From Bacteroidales bacterium (GTDB taxonomy: Bacteria > Bacteroidota > Bacteroidia > Bacteroidales > BM520): DNA of 64,000 bases. Location: assembly GCA_031276035.1 (NCBI GenBank), contig JAISNV010000013.1, positions 1-64,000 of the forward strand, written 5' to 3'. Position 1 is the first letter of the stretch, and every line of letters begins with the position of its first letter. The position numbers were made by a program, and so were the translations under genes. Below are positions 9,628 to 17,858 of this stretch, one piece after another. The notes under the pieces were generated by a model that saw only the letters and a program-made list of their open reading frames with translations, was not told where the DNA came from and did no database searches.

Positions 9628-10557
9628 ATGGACATAGAAATTACCAATTTGACGAAGAAATACGGCACACAAAAAGCTGTCGACAATATTTCTTTCAAAG
9701 TTAAGACAGGAGAAGTTCTCGGATTTTTAGGTCCGAATGGTGCGGGGAAAACTACAACCATGAAGATTATTACAACTTACTTCTCTCCTACCTCGGGAGA
9801 TGTCACTGTCGGTAATTATTCTGTTACAAAAGAACCCGAAAAAGTGAAACCGTTAATCGGATATTTACCTGAAAGCAATCCGCTTTACCAAGACATGGCA
9901 ATTATTGATTATCTTCGTTACTCCGCTCTATTACAAGGTGTAAAGAAAAGTGAATTAGATAACAGATTGATTGAAATGATTAGCATTTGCGGACTTGAAC
10001 GTGAAAAACACAAAAACATCAATGAGTTATCTAAAGGTTACAAACAACGCGTAGGATTAGCGCAAGCATTAATTCATGACCCTGAAGTTTTAATCTTAGA
10101 TGAACCTACTTCCGGTTTGGATCCGAATCAGATTATTGAAATCCGCGAACTTATCAAAAGAATAGGAAAAGAAAAAACAGTTATTTTAAGTTCTCATATT
10201 CTTGCGGAAGTTGAAGCTACTTGCGACAGAATCTTGATTATCAACAAAGGTAAGATCGTGGCCGACGGCAGTCCCAGCGAATTAAGAAACCGCGCGCATG
10301 ACGCCGAAATTCTTACTATTAAAATTGAAGACGGCGAAACAAATGAAATTCACAGAATATTAATGGAACTACCGACCGTTTACTCTGTTGATATAATTGA
10401 AGGAAGAGAAAACACTTTCGAAATACGTTCAAATAAAGATTGTTCATCCAAACGCGACATATTTTATACTTGCGTAAAAAACAATTGGATACTGACTGAA
10501 ATGGTGGGTATTGAAACTAAATTAGAAGATATTTTCCGCGAATTAACCAGTAATTAA
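9628..10557 (+). CDS. gldA: GldA-type ABC transporter ATP-binding protein
   Basis: The 309-residue ATPase has a Walker A GPNGAGKTT (~35-43), the signature LSKGYKQRVGLAQAL, and Walker B VLILDEPTSGLD followed by the H-loop SSHIL. It is followed in order by an ABC-2 permease, a Gldg-family protein and a DUF4340 protein, the arrangement of the gliding-associated GldAFG exporter. In gliding Bacteroidota, GldA with GldF and GldG was first linked to motility, but the same cluster is common in non-gliding species, so gliding is not implied. The exported substrate is unknown. A -7-like TATTTTTG at 9592-9599 lies just upstream. Confidence 0.92.
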   Translation: MDIEITNLTKKYGTQKAVDNISFKVKTGEVLGFLGPNGAGKTTTMKIITTYFSPTSGDVTVGNYSVTKEPEKVKPLIGYLPESNPLYQDMAIIDYLRYSALLQGVKKSELDNRLIEMISICGLEREKHKNINELSKGYKQRVGLAQALIHDPEVLILDEPTSGLDPNQIIEIRELIKRIGKEKTVILSSHILAEVEATCDRILIINKGKIVADGSPSELRNRAHDAEILTIKIEDGETNEIHRILMELPTVYSVDIIEGRENTFEIRSNKDCSSKRDIFYTCVKNNWILTEMVGIETKLEDIFRELTSN

Positions 10558-10578
10558 TAACACAAAATTAAAATTACA

Positions 10579-11307
10579 ATGAATAAAACATGGATATTAA
10601 CACATAAGGAATTGAAAGCATTTTTCGATTCTTTAATAGCTTATATATTAATTGTTATATTTCTTGGGTTTACAGGCTTTTTCACTTGGCTACCATCAGG
10701 TGCCGACATCTTTTTTCAAGGTCAAGCTAATTTAAACTCTTTCTTCTCAATATGTTTCTGGTCGCTATTCTTTTTTATTCCGTTAATAACAATGCGTTCA
10801 TTAGCAGAAGAAAACAGATCCGGAACAATTGAATTATTACTAACAAAACCTATTAGTGATTGGCAAGTTGTTTTAAGTAAATATTTATCGGCACTGATTT
10901 TAATCTGCACAGCATTATTATTAACCGTACCGTATTATATTACTGTAGCAAACATCGGTAATGTAGATCACGGCGCAATAATTTCCGGCTATGTAGGACT
11001 AATATTGATGAGCAGTGCATACATCGGTATCGGAATTTTTGCCAGCAGCATATCTAAAAATCAGATTGTGGCCGTATTACTTGCATTATGTTTTGGAATA
11101 TTTTTTCATTTTATTTCCGGAATTTTGGCAGGAAGTTTAAGCGGTTTTTTCGGCAATCTATTCAACTATTTAAGTACCGGTACCCATTTCGAATCATTTG
11201 CAAGAGGTGTTATTGACACAAGGGATATCATCTACTTTTTATCATTGACGGCAGCCGGATTAATAGCAGCCGAATCCGTATTAGGAAGAAGAAAATTGTC
11301 AAACTAA
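10579..11307 (+). CDS. gldF: GldF-type ABC-2 permease
   Basis: The 242-residue protein has six predicted hydrophobic spans in the ABC-2 permease pattern: one near the N-terminus (~20-40), then ~57-77, ~100-122, ~140-160, ~165-190 and ~215-235. The cytoplasmic stretch SLAEENRSGTIELLLTKPIS is the classic ABC-2 coupling element. It starts 21 bp after gldA and would form the membrane pore of that exporter. No missing parts were seen. Confidence 0.92.
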   Translation: MNKTWILTHKELKAFFDSLIAYILIVIFLGFTGFFTWLPSGADIFFQGQANLNSFFSICFWSLFFFIPLITMRSLAEENRSGTIELLLTKPISDWQVVLSKYLSALILICTALLLTVPYYITVANIGNVDHGAIISGYVGLILMSSAYIGIGIFASSISKNQIVAVLLALCFGIFFHFISGILAGSLSGFFGNLFNYLSTGTHFESFARGVIDTRDIIYFLSLTAAGLIAAESVLGRRKLSN

Positions 11308-11423
11308 AAAAAGATGATAATGAAACCATCATGGCAAATAAGTCTTCCCAACGAACAAAAAGAATCCATGTGGTTACATATGAACGAATAAATTAAACAT
11401 CAATGAATTAAACTTATTTTCAT

Positions 11424-12929
11424 ATGAAAACAAAAAAACAATTAACATATAGTCTATTAATAATATTAGGTGCGCTTATTCTGGTAAATGTTATCTCTGT
11501 TAATTTCTTCAAAAGATTTGATAATACTCAGAATAAAGATTATACTATGAGTAAGGCTACAAAGAATATTCTAAAAAATCTTAATGAACCTGTTACAATT
11601 ACTGCATATTTTACCAAAGATTTACCCCCGCAATATTCTAAAGTAAGAAAAGATTTTCAAAATGTATTGAGTGAATATTCTACCATTTCCAAAGGAATGG
11701 TCAGGTATCAATTTATTGACCCTAATACTCCCGAATTACAACAAGAAGCAGCTCAAAACGGCATTTACCCTGTTATGATTAACGTTCGTGCAAAAGATAA
11801 GATTGAGCAACAACGTGCATATATTGGAGCAGTAATTAAAGCCGGAACAGGTGTTGAAACTATTCCAATTGTTCAGAGCGAATCAGCAATCGAGTATAAT
11901 TTAACAATGGCCATTAAAAAATTAACTATTGTTGAAAAACCATTTATCGGAATTATTCAAGGACATGGTGAGCCCAACATGCAATCTTTAAACAACGCTT
12001 TAGGCGAAATATCTTATTTGTATAATATTGAACCTCTTTACTTATCCGATTCTATTAATTTAATTAAATATAAAACTCTTGTTATTAACGCACCGAAATC
12101 GGAATATTCTCTTGATGAAATTGCCAAATTGGAAGAATATTTATCTTACGGAGGTAAATTACTTCTTAATTTAGAACACAACACCGCTGACCTACAATCA
12201 AATATGCAAATCACTGCTAATCATACAGGATTGGAAGCTTGGCTTTCAAATTACGGATTAATCATTGAAGATAATGTTGTTATTGATAAACATTGCGGCA
12301 ATATAGGAGTACAGCAACAACAGGGTCCGTTCAACATGACAATTCCAATGTCATTTCCATACATGCCAATCATTTCTAATTTCGGAGACCATCCGATTAC
12401 TGAGAAACTTCAAGGATTAATATTTCTGTTTCCAGCATCAATTCAATATACAGGAACAAACATGGAATATACTCCTTTATTGCTTACATCAAATGCTTCG
12501 GGAACTCAAACTCTGCCGGCATATGTTAATTTACAGAAAAAATGGACTAATTCGGATTATCCTCTCTCAGGAATTGCAATCGGGGGAGTTCTGTCAGGTA
12601 GTTTCAATAATGGCCCTAGCACGTCAATTATTGTGATTGCTGATGGAGATTATATGTTAAGCCAGGGACAACAAAGGGTAAATGCAGACAATATTAATTT
12701 GTTTGCCAATTCGATAGATTGGTTATCCGATGATACCGGATTAATAGACTTACGCTCTAAAGGTTTATCTTACAGACCAATTGATGACATGGAAGATAGT
12801 AAAAAAGCATTTTTAAAATGGTTGAATTTCTTATTACCAATAGCAATAATTATTTGTTTCGGATTAATAAATATGCAAATCAGAAGATCAAAACGAGTTA
12901 AAAGAATGGAGGAAAATTATGTCAAGTAA
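11424..12929 (+). CDS. gldG: Gldg-family ABC exporter auxiliary protein
   Basis: The 501-residue protein is anchored by an N-terminal TM (~9-28) and a C-terminal TM (~468-486), with the large domain between them on the periplasmic side. The region PVTITAYFTKDLPPQYSKVR and the segment EDNVVIDKHCGN are typical of the Gldg/ABC_transp_aux family (GldG-like). Members work with GldA/GldF; their precise task is not known. The gene lies 116 bp after gldF, a wider gap than elsewhere in this operon, and overlaps the DUF4340 gene by 11 bp at its 3' end. Confidence 0.9.
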   Translation: MKTKKQLTYSLLIILGALILVNVISVNFFKRFDNTQNKDYTMSKATKNILKNLNEPVTITAYFTKDLPPQYSKVRKDFQNVLSEYSTISKGMVRYQFIDPNTPELQQEAAQNGIYPVMINVRAKDKIEQQRAYIGAVIKAGTGVETIPIVQSESAIEYNLTMAIKKLTIVEKPFIGIIQGHGEPNMQSLNNALGEISYLYNIEPLYLSDSINLIKYKTLVINAPKSEYSLDEIAKLEEYLSYGGKLLLNLEHNTADLQSNMQITANHTGLEAWLSNYGLIIEDNVVIDKHCGNIGVQQQQGPFNMTIPMSFPYMPIISNFGDHPITEKLQGLIFLFPASIQYTGTNMEYTPLLLTSNASGTQTLPAYVNLQKKWTNSDYPLSGIAIGGVLSGSFNNGPSTSIIVIADGDYMLSQGQQRVNADNINLFANSIDWLSDDTGLIDLRSKGLSYRPIDDMEDSKKAFLKWLNFLLPIAIIICFGLINMQIRRSKRVKRMEENYVK

Positions 12930-13884
12930 AAAAAGCAAAAGATTAATTTTAAGTATCTGTATTTTTGTAATTCTTGCAGTAATTGTAATTTTACAATTCA
13001 CTGTTTTTAATAAAAGAGGTGAGCGGAATTTCAAAGAAATATTAAATCCTGTTGATTATAATACAATTGACAGAATTGAATATATTATGCCATCTAATAA
13101 TATACCTGCAATATTAACAAAAGAAGGCAATATTTGGAAAATAACAAGAAACGATACTACATACACTGCTGATTATTTGCTGGTAGAAAATGTATTAAGA
13201 GAAACTACAAAAGTCAAACCTGCGCGTATTGTAGCTGTAAGTAAAGATAAATTAGAAGAATATGATTTCAAAGACGATAAGACAATTCCGGTAAAATATT
13301 TTTCAAATGGAAAAGTTGTAGCCGAATATCATATCGGAGGTTATGAATTTTTGTCGTTACCGTCTACCGATCCGAATGGAAGACCCCGTGACGGAATGTT
13401 TACATTTATTAAAGAACCTAAAAGTGATATTATTTACTCTATATGGGGGTTTCTAAGAACATTCTTTAACAGCGATATAAACTTACTGAGAAATAAAATT
13501 ATCTACAATATAAATAACAACGATGACATACTTGAGGTTGTAGGCTTGTTCAACGATGAAAGTAATAATTTTTTATTAGTCAAAAATGCTGATAATTTAT
13601 GGGTATATAACGGCAATATTGTTGATGATGAGAATATTAATAAGATAAATACTTATCTTCAAAAAGTAAAATCGCAAACCGGAATCGTATTCTATCAAGA
13701 CGAGTATTCCAAAGATAATGTTGAAACAATAACCATTAAGGGCAATAACTTTTCTCCTATAGTACTTAACTTCTATCCCATCGAAAACACGAAAGACTAT
13801 GTATATGAGTCGAATACTTATAATGAAGGTGTCTTTTACGATAAAAACGGTTCCCAGCGAGGAAGGCTCATTTTAGAATTTTAA
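12919..13884 (+). CDS. DUF4340 protein of the GldAFG-type cluster
   Basis: The 321-residue protein has an N-terminal TM (~8-26) and a periplasmic DUF4340 domain. DUF4340 genes commonly follow Gldg-family genes, and the 11-bp overlap with gldG indicates translational coupling and a shared complex. The pattern ILTKEGNIWKI and the later IVFYQDEYSKDNVETITI fit the repeated beta-rich units of this family. The molecular role is unknown. Confidence 0.87.
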   Translation: MSSKKSKRLILSICIFVILAVIVILQFTVFNKRGERNFKEILNPVDYNTIDRIEYIMPSNNIPAILTKEGNIWKITRNDTTYTADYLLVENVLRETTKVKPARIVAVSKDKLEEYDFKDDKTIPVKYFSNGKVVAEYHIGGYEFLSLPSTDPNGRPRDGMFTFIKEPKSDIIYSIWGFLRTFFNSDINLLRNKIIYNINNNDDILEVVGLFNDESNNFLLVKNADNLWVYNGNIVDDENINKINTYLQKVKSQTGIVFYQDEYSKDNVETITIKGNNFSPIVLNFYPIENTKDYVYESNTYNEGVFYDKNGSQRGRLILEF

Positions 13885-13957
13885 TGTTTAAATACAAAAA
13901 CACAAAGCTTTATTTCTTGAATTTTCAAAGTTAAAAAGAATTCTATTTGCGTTTTTC

Positions 13958-13984
13958 AAAGTTAAAAACACTTTAACTTTTTTT
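13958..13984 (+). terminator. Intrinsic terminator of the gldAFG-DUF4340 operon
   Basis: AAAGTTAAA (13958-13966) pairs perfectly with TTTAACTTT (13972-13980) across a 5-nt loop and is followed by TTTT. The left arm lies inside the second copy of a 16-nt direct repeat (13922-13937 and 13953-13968). Confidence 0.75.
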
Positions 13985-14028
13985 GTAGTATTTATTCCAT
14001 TTAAAAAATTAATTCCGTTTTAAATTAT

Positions 14029-14036
14029 TATCTTTG
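14029..14036 (+). promoter_or_regulatory. -7 element upstream of the COG2403 gene
   Basis: TATCTTTG fits TAnnTTTG and lies 37 nt upstream of the ATG at 14074. No good TTTG is seen 19-21 bp upstream, so the -33 element is weak or absent. Confidence 0.55.
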
Positions 14037-14073
14037 CAGAAAATTTTTAATAACCAAATTTATTATATTAATT

Positions 14074-15408
14074 ATGAAAAGAAATGTAATCATTATCGGT
14101 GCAGCCGGGAGAGATTTCCACAATTTCAACATGTACTTTAGAGACAATCAGGATTATAATGTGGTAGCCTTCACTGCTGCGCAAATCCCTGACATTGACG
14201 GAAAAAAATATCCAAAAGAGTTAGCCGGAAAATTGTATCCGAACGGAATTCCAATTGTAGCAGAAAGTGAACTTGTAGATTTAATCAAGAAAAACAAAGT
14301 TGAAGAGTGTATATTCTCATACAGTGATGTAGAATATAATAAGTTAATGAGCTTGGCTTCTATAATCAATGCTGCAGGTGCTGATTTTAGATTACTTGGC
14401 TTAGATTCAACAATGTTGAAATCTACGAAACCAGTTATCGCTACAGGTGCCGTTAGAACAGGCGGCGGAAAAAGCGAAGCTTCAAGAAGAATTGTTGATG
14501 AACTTAAAGCTTTAGGTCTTACAGTAATTGCCATACGTCATCCAATGCCATATGGTGACCTTGTAAAACAAGCTGTTCAACGTTTTGCAACTGTTGAAGA
14601 CTTGAAAAAACATGAGTGCACTATCGAAGAAATGGAAGAATACGAACCACACGTAATGCGTGATACCATTATTTATTCAGGTATAGATTATGAAGCAATA
14701 TTACGTGAAGCTGAAAAAGAAAATCCGGATGTAATCCTTTGGGATGGTGGAAATAATGACTTCCCATTCATCCGTCCTGACCTTATGATCACAATGGTAG
14801 ATCCACAAAGAGCAGGTCATGAATTACGTTACTACCCCGGAGAAACAACTTTAAGAATCGCTGATGTTGTAGTTGTTAATAAAATTGAAAGCGCTGATTT
14901 AGACGACCTTATGTTTGTTAGAGAAAATGTAGCATATGCTAATCCGAACGCTTTGGTAATTGATGCCGTTTCTCCTACATTTGTCGACAAACCTGAACTT
15001 ATCAGAGGAAAACGCGTTTTAGTAATTGAAGAAGGTCCAACTGTTACTCATGGAGAAGTGGAATACAGCTACGGTAGTTTAACAGCTTTGAAATACGGTG
15101 CTGCTGAATTAGTTGATCCGAGACCTTACGCTGTGGGTAAATTGAAAGAAACATTTGAAAAATATCCGGATTTAGGTCCAATTTTACCTTCTATGGGCTA
15201 TAGCGCACAACAAGTAAAAGATTTGGAAGCAACAATCGAAAATACGCCTTGCGATTTAGTAGTTATTGCCACACCTATTGATATTAACAGAATTATCAAA
15301 ATCAATAAACCTTCAGTGAAGATCGGTTACGAACTTCAAGAAATCGGGAAACCTGATTTCAAAGATGTTATTGGCGATTTTGCTGCTAAACACAACTTGA
15401 AAAAATAA
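14074..15408 (+). CDS. COG2403 P-loop protein, cyclic 2,3-diphosphoglycerate synthetase-like
   Basis: The 444-residue protein begins with a Rossmann-like KRNVIIIGAAGRDFHNF, followed by a central P-loop-type motif GAVRTGGGKS at 125-134. Later elements are DVILWDGGNNDFPFIRPDL and VVVVNKIESAD, which resembles the NKxD guanine-recognition motif. This is the pattern of COG2403, whose archaeal members include cyclic 2,3-diphosphoglycerate synthetase; many databases give the bacterial proteins that name. No cyclic 2,3-DPG metabolism is established for Bacteroidota, so the true reaction is open. A strong terminator separates it from pyrB, so the proximity to pyrBI may reflect linked use of nucleotide or carbamoyl metabolism rather than one transcript. 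Confidence 0.78.
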   Translation: MKRNVIIIGAAGRDFHNFNMYFRDNQDYNVVAFTAAQIPDIDGKKYPKELAGKLYPNGIPIVAESELVDLIKKNKVEECIFSYSDVEYNKLMSLASIINAAGADFRLLGLDSTMLKSTKPVIATGAVRTGGGKSEASRRIVDELKALGLTVIAIRHPMPYGDLVKQAVQRFATVEDLKKHECTIEEMEEYEPHVMRDTIIYSGIDYEAILREAEKENPDVILWDGGNNDFPFIRPDLMITMVDPQRAGHELRYYPGETTLRIADVVVVNKIESADLDDLMFVRENVAYANPNALVIDAVSPTFVDKPELIRGKRVLVIEEGPTVTHGEVEYSYGSLTALKYGAAELVDPRPYAVGKLKETFEKYPDLGPILPSMGYSAQQVKDLEATIENTPCDLVVIATPIDINRIIKINKPSVKIGYELQEIGKPDFKDVIGDFAAKHNLKK

Positions 15409-15420
15409 TTTTTTAGAAAA

Positions 15421-15449
15421 GGCGACTCTTTGAAGGTCGCCTTTTTTTT
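15421..15449 (+). terminator. Intrinsic terminator after the COG2403 gene
   Basis: GGCGAC (15421-15426) and GTCGCC (15436-15441), extended by flanking A-T pairs, form a stem followed by eight T residues. Confidence 0.9.
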
Positions 15450-15513
15450 GCCCTAATGTTAACAAAAACAACATCAAAGCAAAAAAATAAAACCAACAAT
15501 ATATCTTTACCAA

Positions 15514-16422
15514 ATGAAAAACAAAAGTTTAATTTCAATTACCGATTACAATAAAGATGAATTATTGCAACTCATCAATTTGGCCGAATACTTTGAAGAA
15601 AATCCGGAACCAAGCTTGCTTCATGACAAAGTTATTGCTTCTCTCTTTTTTGAACCATCCACAAGAACAAGATTGAGTTTTGAAACGGCAATACAAAGGC
15701 TTGGTGGTAAAATCATCGGATTTACCGACGCTTCTACCTCAAGCGTGCAAAAAGGAGAATCATTACGCGATACTATTACCAACATCAGTTTGTATGCCGA
15801 TTTGATAGTTATGCGTCATCCTCTCGAAGGTGCGGCAAGATTTGCTTCTGAAGTTTCGCATGTGCCTATCATCAATGCGGGCGACGGTGCAAATCAGCAT
15901 CCTACACAATGTATGCTCGATCTTTTTTCCATAAAGAAAACCCAAGGTACACTCGAAAATCTTAACATCACTTTAGTTGGCGATTTAAAATACGGAAGAA
16001 CAATACATTCTTTAGTGCAAGCAATGTCTAATTTTAATGCAACATTCTATCTCGTCTCCCCAGATGAATTAAGATTACCGGCTACTATCATTCAAAATAT
16101 TAAAGATGCAAATCTCAAATATTACGAAATGAAATCACTCGAAGAAGCAATTCCATTATCCGATTTACTTTATATGACTCGTGTACAAAGAGAACGCTTT
16201 GCCGATCCGCTTGAGTATGAAAAAGTTAAAAACAGTTACATTTTGAAAAACAGTATGCTTGTAAATTCAAAACCAAATCTTAAAGTTATGCATCCGTTGC
16301 CGAGAGTTAACGAAATCAGTATTGATGTAGATGAAAACCCAAAAGCATATTATTTTCAACAAGCATTAAATGGAGTTTACATGCGAGAAGCACTTTTAGC
16401 AAGAATTTTAGGTCTTAAATAA
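15514..16422 (+). CDS. pyrB: Aspartate carbamoyltransferase catalytic subunit
   Basis: The 302-residue enzyme transfers the carbamoyl group from carbamoyl phosphate to aspartate, the first committed step of pyrimidine synthesis. The carbamoyl-phosphate site STRTR is at 49-53, with HPTQ at 129-132, the 80s-loop lysine in SSVQKGESL, and HPLPRVNEI near the C-terminus for the aspartate side. Length matches E. coli PyrB. The regulatory chain gene pyrI follows after 8 bp, so the product should be the allosteric class B holoenzyme. The ATG at 15514 starts directly at the conserved N-terminus. Confidence 0.97.
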   Translation: MKNKSLISITDYNKDELLQLINLAEYFEENPEPSLLHDKVIASLFFEPSTRTRLSFETAIQRLGGKIIGFTDASTSSVQKGESLRDTITNISLYADLIVMRHPLEGAARFASEVSHVPIINAGDGANQHPTQCMLDLFSIKKTQGTLENLNITLVGDLKYGRTIHSLVQAMSNFNATFYLVSPDELRLPATIIQNIKDANLKYYEMKSLEEAIPLSDLLYMTRVQRERFADPLEYEKVKNSYILKNSMLVNSKPNLKVMHPLPRVNEISIDVDENPKAYYFQQALNGVYMREALLARILGLK

Positions 16423-16430
16423 TAATTTAA

Positions 16431-16901
16431 ATGATAATGGAACAAAGAAAACAATTGATAGTTTCTGCTATCGAAAATGGCACAGTAATAGATCATATAC
16501 CTGTTGACAGTTTATTTACAGTAGTAAAAATCTTGGAATTAGAAAAGCTCAACGAGCAAGTAACAATAGGCTACAATTTTGAAAGTAAAAAATACGATAA
16601 AAAAGGTATTATTAAAGTAGCTAATAAATACTTTAAAGACGTAGAATTGAACAAAATAGCATTAGTTGCCCCAAGTGCATCAATTATTGTTATCAAAGAC
16701 TTTCAAGTTATTGAAAAGAAAAATGTTGAATTACCCGAAACAATCGGAAATATAGTCTCTTGCATCAATCCTAAATGTATTACAAACAATCAGGAAGTTG
16801 ACTGTAAATTTACATTAGTGAACAATAAAAACGAAGAGTTGAAAATCAAATGTCATTATTGCGAGAAATATACCACTAAGAAAAATATGACTTTTAAATA
16901 A
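16431..16901 (+). CDS. pyrI: Aspartate carbamoyltransferase regulatory subunit
   Basis: The 156-residue protein has the N-terminal nucleotide-binding ferredoxin-like domain (VIDHIPVDSLFTVVKIL) and a C-terminal zinc domain. The zinc ligands are visible as Cys111, Cys116, Cys141 and Cys144 (CINPKC and CHYC). In the E. coli holoenzyme this chain links catalytic trimers and binds CTP/ATP. A second ATG at 16437 is equally usable as a start. The gene is coupled to pyrB. Confidence 0.96.
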   Translation: MIMEQRKQLIVSAIENGTVIDHIPVDSLFTVVKILELEKLNEQVTIGYNFESKKYDKKGIIKVANKYFKDVELNKIALVAPSASIIVIKDFQVIEKKNVELPETIGNIVSCINPKCITNNQEVDCKFTLVNNKNEELKIKCHYCEKYTTKKNMTFK

Positions 16902-17001
16902 TTATTGATTTCTTTATATCAGTTCGATATTTAGCACGGCATTACAAAAACTTTACCATAATTTTTATCGCAAGCCTGTAAGTATGTGATAAAAAATTAA
17001 T

Positions 17002-17009
17002 TATCTTTG
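17002..17009 (+). promoter_or_regulatory. -7 element upstream of the FKBP isomerase gene
   Basis: TATCTTTG fits TAnnTTTG, 30 nt upstream of the ATG at 17040. The -33 position is not well conserved. Confidence 0.55.
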
Positions 17010-17039
17010 CAATAATCAAAACATTAAAATTAAATAACA

Positions 17040-17720
17040 ATGAAAAAAATATTAACAATAACTTTAACTGTATTTTGCGCAGTTATGTTATGCAAATCCC
17101 AAGAAAACATGAAATTAGAATTCAAAACTGAAAAAGAGAAAGCAAGCTATGCTTTAGGAATGCAACTAGGAAATAATTTTCAACAACAAGGTTTTTTGAC
17201 AAATCTTAATTTTGATTATATAATTGCCGGCATAAAAGACCAGGTCAATAATCAAGCACAGATAGATATAAATGAAACAGATCAAATTTTAACCCAATTT
17301 TTTACCGAACTGCAAAAAGTACAATCATCCGGTAATATTGAAGAAGGGGAAAAATTTCTTGCCGAAAATGCAAAACGCAAAGAAGTTGTTGTAACCGAAA
17401 GCGGTTTACAATATGAAATCTTAGTTGAAGGAAACGGTCCAAAACCTAACGCAACAAGCACAGTAAAAACTCATTACAAAGGCACTTTACTCGACGGAAC
17501 AGTTTTTGACAGTTCATACGACAGAGGCGAACCTTTATCATTTCCATTAAATCAGGTAATAAAAGCATGGACTGAAGCATTGCAACTAATGCCTGTAGGA
17601 TCAAAATGGAAACTCTATGTTCCCTACTATTTAGGTTATGGCGAAAGAGGTGCCGGAGCACTTATCGGTCCGTATGCAACTTTGATTTTTGAAGTTGAAT
17701 TACTTGATATTGAAAAATAA
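17040..17720 (+). CDS. Exported FKBP-type peptidyl-prolyl cis-trans isomerase
   Basis: A signal segment (MKKILTITLTVFCAVMLC) leads into an FkpA/Mip-type N-terminal dimerisation region (KEKASYALGMQLGNNFQQQG) and a C-terminal FKBP domain from ~115 on. The FKBP core is visible as VKTHYKGTLLDGTVFDSSYD, GEPLSFPLNQVIKAW and IGPYATLIFEVELLDI. It would assist folding of proline-containing envelope proteins. The Cys at the end of the signal segment lacks a good lipobox (VMLC), so lipidation is uncertain. It is monocistronic and followed by the large palindrome at 17735-17816. Confidence 0.92.
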   Translation: MKKILTITLTVFCAVMLCKSQENMKLEFKTEKEKASYALGMQLGNNFQQQGFLTNLNFDYIIAGIKDQVNNQAQIDINETDQILTQFFTELQKVQSSGNIEEGEKFLAENAKRKEVVVTESGLQYEILVEGNGPKPNATSTVKTHYKGTLLDGTVFDSSYDRGEPLSFPLNQVIKAWTEALQLMPVGSKWKLYVPYYLGYGERGAGALIGPYATLIFEVELLDIEK

Positions 17721-17734
17721 TTAAATAATATTTC

Positions 17735-17816
17735 ATTACGAGAAATATGCAATGAAATAATTTATTACTGAATTAACTTGTTTAATTGATTATTTCGGGG
17801 CTATATTTCTCGTAAT
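17735..17816 (+). repeat. 82-nt nested interrupted palindrome
   Basis: Three concentric inverted repeats occur: outer 14-bp perfect arms ATTACGAGAAATAT (17735-17748) and its complement (17803-17816), middle GAAATAAT (17754-17761) with ATTATTTC (17789-17796), and inner AATTAA (17771-17776) with TTAATT (17782-17787) round a 5-nt loop. No T run follows the outer arm directly, so it is not a standard terminator. It may be an RNA 3' structure, a small palindromic repeat element or a paired regulatory site. Confidence 0.75.
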
Positions 17817-17858
17817 AATATAAAAATATGAAACTTTGGGTCTTAAACTTTAAATTTC

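Noticed and set aside
11314..11391. 25-codon ORF between gldF and gldG as a gene
   Set aside because: It is too short and has no recognised motif. It is kept only as a finding.
9628..13884. Gliding motility as a trait shown by the GldA/GldF/Gldg cluster
   Set aside because: The cluster with DUF4340 is also widespread in non-gliding Bacteroidota. Motility needs gldB, gldD, gldH-N and spr genes, which are not here.
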